A stretch of 6,703 nucleotides of DNA, taken from Limousia pullorum. GTDB lineage: Bacteria; Bacillota; Clostridia; Oscillospirales; Acutalibacteraceae. How positions within the stretch are numbered: the first letter of the stretch is position 1; the number at the start of each line of letters is the position of its first letter. Below, in pieces: positions 5,999-6,703 of this stretch. Below the pieces are notes generated by a model, which was not told where the DNA came from, did no database searches, and was given only the letters and a program-made list of their open reading frames with translations. Location: positions 1-6,703 of the forward strand of contig DVNG01000059.1 of NCBI GenBank assembly GCA_018714545.1, given 5' to 3'. The position numbers and the translations under genes are program-made.

Positions 5999-6343
5999 TT
6001 TTTCTTTTCATGTATAATTAAATGTATTATATACAAAATATATGATACAAAGATTTCCTGAATAAATTGAATTTTTCTGATTTCAAATATGTATATTTAA
6101 AGTGTAATTGAATATGGTGAAAGACGTAAGATGAGATTTTGAGGAATGAAAAAACATTCTATAATGAAATAAAAAGAGGATTTTTTCAAAAAAACAAAAA
6201 ATATTTTTTAAAAAATTTCAAAATTTTTTTTGAAGAGAGAAAAGATTTTTTTGACGGAAGGCATCGAAAAGCAGTAACAGGCGGAAATATCTTGTGTTTG
6301 TAATATTGATAAACCACAATATATAGGGCGAAAAATAAAAATG

Positions 6344-6374
6344 AAAAAAAATCAAAAAAAATTCAAAAAAAGTG
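6344..6374 (+). promoter_or_regulatory. UP element with phased A-tracts
   Basis: Three A-tracts, A8 (6344-6351), A8 (6354-6361) and A7 (6365-6371), have centres about 10-10.5 bp apart, one helical turn, immediately before the -35 box. They fit an UP element contacted by the RNA polymerase alpha subunit and would also bend the DNA, as is typical of strong rRNA promoters. Confidence 0.75.
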
Positions 6375-6403
6375 TTGACAAAAGGGGTGTAATGCTATAT
6401 AAT
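6375..6403 (+). promoter_or_regulatory. Perfect-consensus rRNA promoter
   Basis: TTGACA (6375-6380), a 17-bp spacer and TATAAT (6398-6403) match the sigma-A consensus at every position. Transcription should start at about 6408-6411, giving a leader of roughly 250 nt before 16S rRNA. The initiating base, which in Firmicutes links rRNA output to the GTP or ATP pool, cannot be fixed from sequence: A6408 and G6411 are both possible. Confidence 0.95.
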
Positions 6404-6408
6404 AGCAA

Positions 6409-6492
6409 CTGTTCCGCTCGGGACGACACGAAAACAGCGAAACGCTGAGAGGCAAAAAAAGCTGATAGGAATGGGAAAAACGAGCGAAACAG
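6409..6492 (+). other. Long-range helix at the 5' end of the rRNA leader
   Basis: Bases 6409-6420 (CTGTTCCGCTCG) are complementary to 6481-6492 (CGAGCGAAACAG) except for one C-A mismatch (6414/6487). This gives a 12-position helix enclosing the 6435-6447 hairpin. It competes with a local hairpin GTTCC/GGGAC (6411-6424). Confidence 0.6.
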
Positions 6493-6508
6493 GACCTTGA
6501 AAATTAAA
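6493..6508 (+). promoter_or_regulatory. boxA-like antitermination element
   Basis: GACCTTGAAAATTAAA resembles the rRNA boxA of Firmicutes (B. subtilis type TCTTTGAAAACTAAA), the RNA site for NusB/NusE that protects untranslated rRNA transcripts from termination. It sits directly after the long-range helix, about 85 nt from the transcription start. Confidence 0.6.
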
Positions 6509-6530
6509 CAACGAAATATAGTAAGAACCC

Positions 6531-6563
6531 GTAATGACTTTGAGTAAATACTCAAACAATTAC
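6531..6563 (+). other. Extended stem-loop in the rRNA leader
   Basis: TTTGAGT (6539-6545) pairs perfectly with ACTCAAA (6550-6556) around AAAT. After a small internal loop, GTAAT (6531-6535) pairs with ATTAC (6559-6563). It may be a processing or folding element; no U-tract follows, so it is not a terminator. Confidence 0.6.
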
Positions 6564-6661
6564 AAGTGAGAAAACACTAAAAATCACGGATACGTTAGTG
6601 TATCGAAAATGAGCATCAAGCTCTAAGATTGATTTGAACATTGAAAGATGTTGAGATACAG

Positions 6662-6703
6662 ATTTTAGAGAGTTTGATCCTGGCTCAGGACGAACGCTGG
6701 CGG
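6662..6703 (+). rRNA. 16S ribosomal RNA, 5' end only
   Basis: The universal 16S 5' sequence AGAGTTTGATCCTGGCTCAG starts at 6669 and continues GACGAACGCTGGCGG to the window end. Since that motif begins at E. coli position 8, the mature 5' end is placed near 6662. The GGACGAACGCTGGCGG continuation is of the Firmicutes type. The rest of the gene lies outside the window. Confidence 0.97.

Larger units (their letters stand above)
5834..6374. other. A/T-rich intergenic region without a convincing gene
   Basis: These roughly 540 bp separate the kinase-like gene from the divergent rRNA operon. There is no ORF of useful length on either strand. It holds a mini-ORF with a perfect SD (5961-5998) and a hairpin before it (ATAAAAG 5934-5940 with CTTTTAT 5950-5956). 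It also has an isolated TATAAT (6160-6165) with only a 15-bp gap to TTGAGG. Nested A/T palindromes lie at 6185-6234. TTGACG (6251-6256) with TAACAG 18 bp downstream may be a weak second rRNA promoter. A small inverted repeat ATATTG/CAATAT lies at 6303-6322. Confidence 0.6.
6409..6661 (+). ncRNA. 16S rRNA leader (pre-rRNA 5' spacer)
   Basis: This is the transcribed region between the promoter and mature 16S rRNA, removed by processing. In order it holds: a 5' segment that pairs with 6481-6492 across about 60 nt; a small strong hairpin CAGCG-AAA-CGCTG (6435-6447); a boxA-like antitermination element (6493-6508); an extended hairpin (6531-6563); two overlapping, mutually exclusive hairpins (6574-6580 with 6595-6601, and 6589-6593 with 6600-6604); GAGC/GCTC (6611-6623); and AACAT/ATGTT (6637-6652) close to the 16S 5' end. 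No tRNA is present. Confidence 0.85.

Noticed and set aside
6139..6165. Second rRNA promoter TTGAGG-N15-TATAAT
   Set aside because: The -10 is perfect, but the spacer is too short at 15 bp and the -35 is poor; kept only as a note in the intergenic entry.
6352..6555. 67-aa minus-strand ORF over the rRNA promoter and leader
   Set aside because: It is low-complexity (Phe/Leu/Ser from A-tracts) and antisense to a clear rRNA promoter and leader, with no convincing SD.

Overview
The window looks like chromosomal DNA of a low-GC Gram-positive bacterium, most likely a spore-former-related member of the Clostridia. The signs are GGAGG/GGTGG-type Shine-Dalgarno (SD) sites, very A/T-rich spacers, the dnaG-rpoD gene pair, a 16S 5' end of the Firmicutes type, and a LytM/SpoIIQ-like membrane-anchored M23 protein. 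The genus cannot be read from this sequence; a Ruminococcaceae/Oscillospiraceae-type genome is a guess.

Layout. Positions 1-254 are A/T-rich and hold no gene, but carry two clean inverted repeats. A yigZ (IMPACT family) gene follows at 255-884. Then come DNA primase dnaG (1040-2806, GTG start) and the housekeeping sigma factor rpoD/sigA (2877-3977), a compact macromolecular-synthesis pair with a 70-bp gap and no terminator between them. A strong intrinsic terminator (4045-4080) closes the pair. Its 3' arm is also the SD of the next gene, a single-pass membrane protein with an acidic Thr/Glu linker and an intact M23 metallopeptidase domain (4081-4890). A cluster of hairpins (4895-5011) separates it from two minus-strand genes: a short ORF of 30 codons with an excellent SD (4998-5090), and a cytidylate kinase-like P-loop protein (5162-5788) with an extended -10 promoter. 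Positions 5834-6374 are an extremely A/T-rich divergent intergenic region with no convincing gene. A perfect-consensus rRNA promoter (6375-6403) follows, with phased A-tracts upstream, then a structured rRNA leader of about 250 nt, then the first 42 or so bases of 16S rRNA, cut off by the window end.

How the parts fit. DnaG primes replication and RpoD directs most transcription, including from the strong rRNA promoter here. YigZ is thought to act around translation or ribosomes but is poorly understood. The M23 protein probably works at the cell envelope or in sporulation. The kinase-like protein is of unknown substrate.

The observations most worth a second look are: (1) the terminator/SD overlap that appears to lock translation of the M23 gene; (2) the unlisted 30-aa acidic ORF with a near-perfect SD and a hairpin across its stop codon; and (3) a 12-bp long-range helix that would pair the first nucleotides of the rRNA transcript with the bases just before boxA. 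I see no mobile element, CRISPR array or tRNA.
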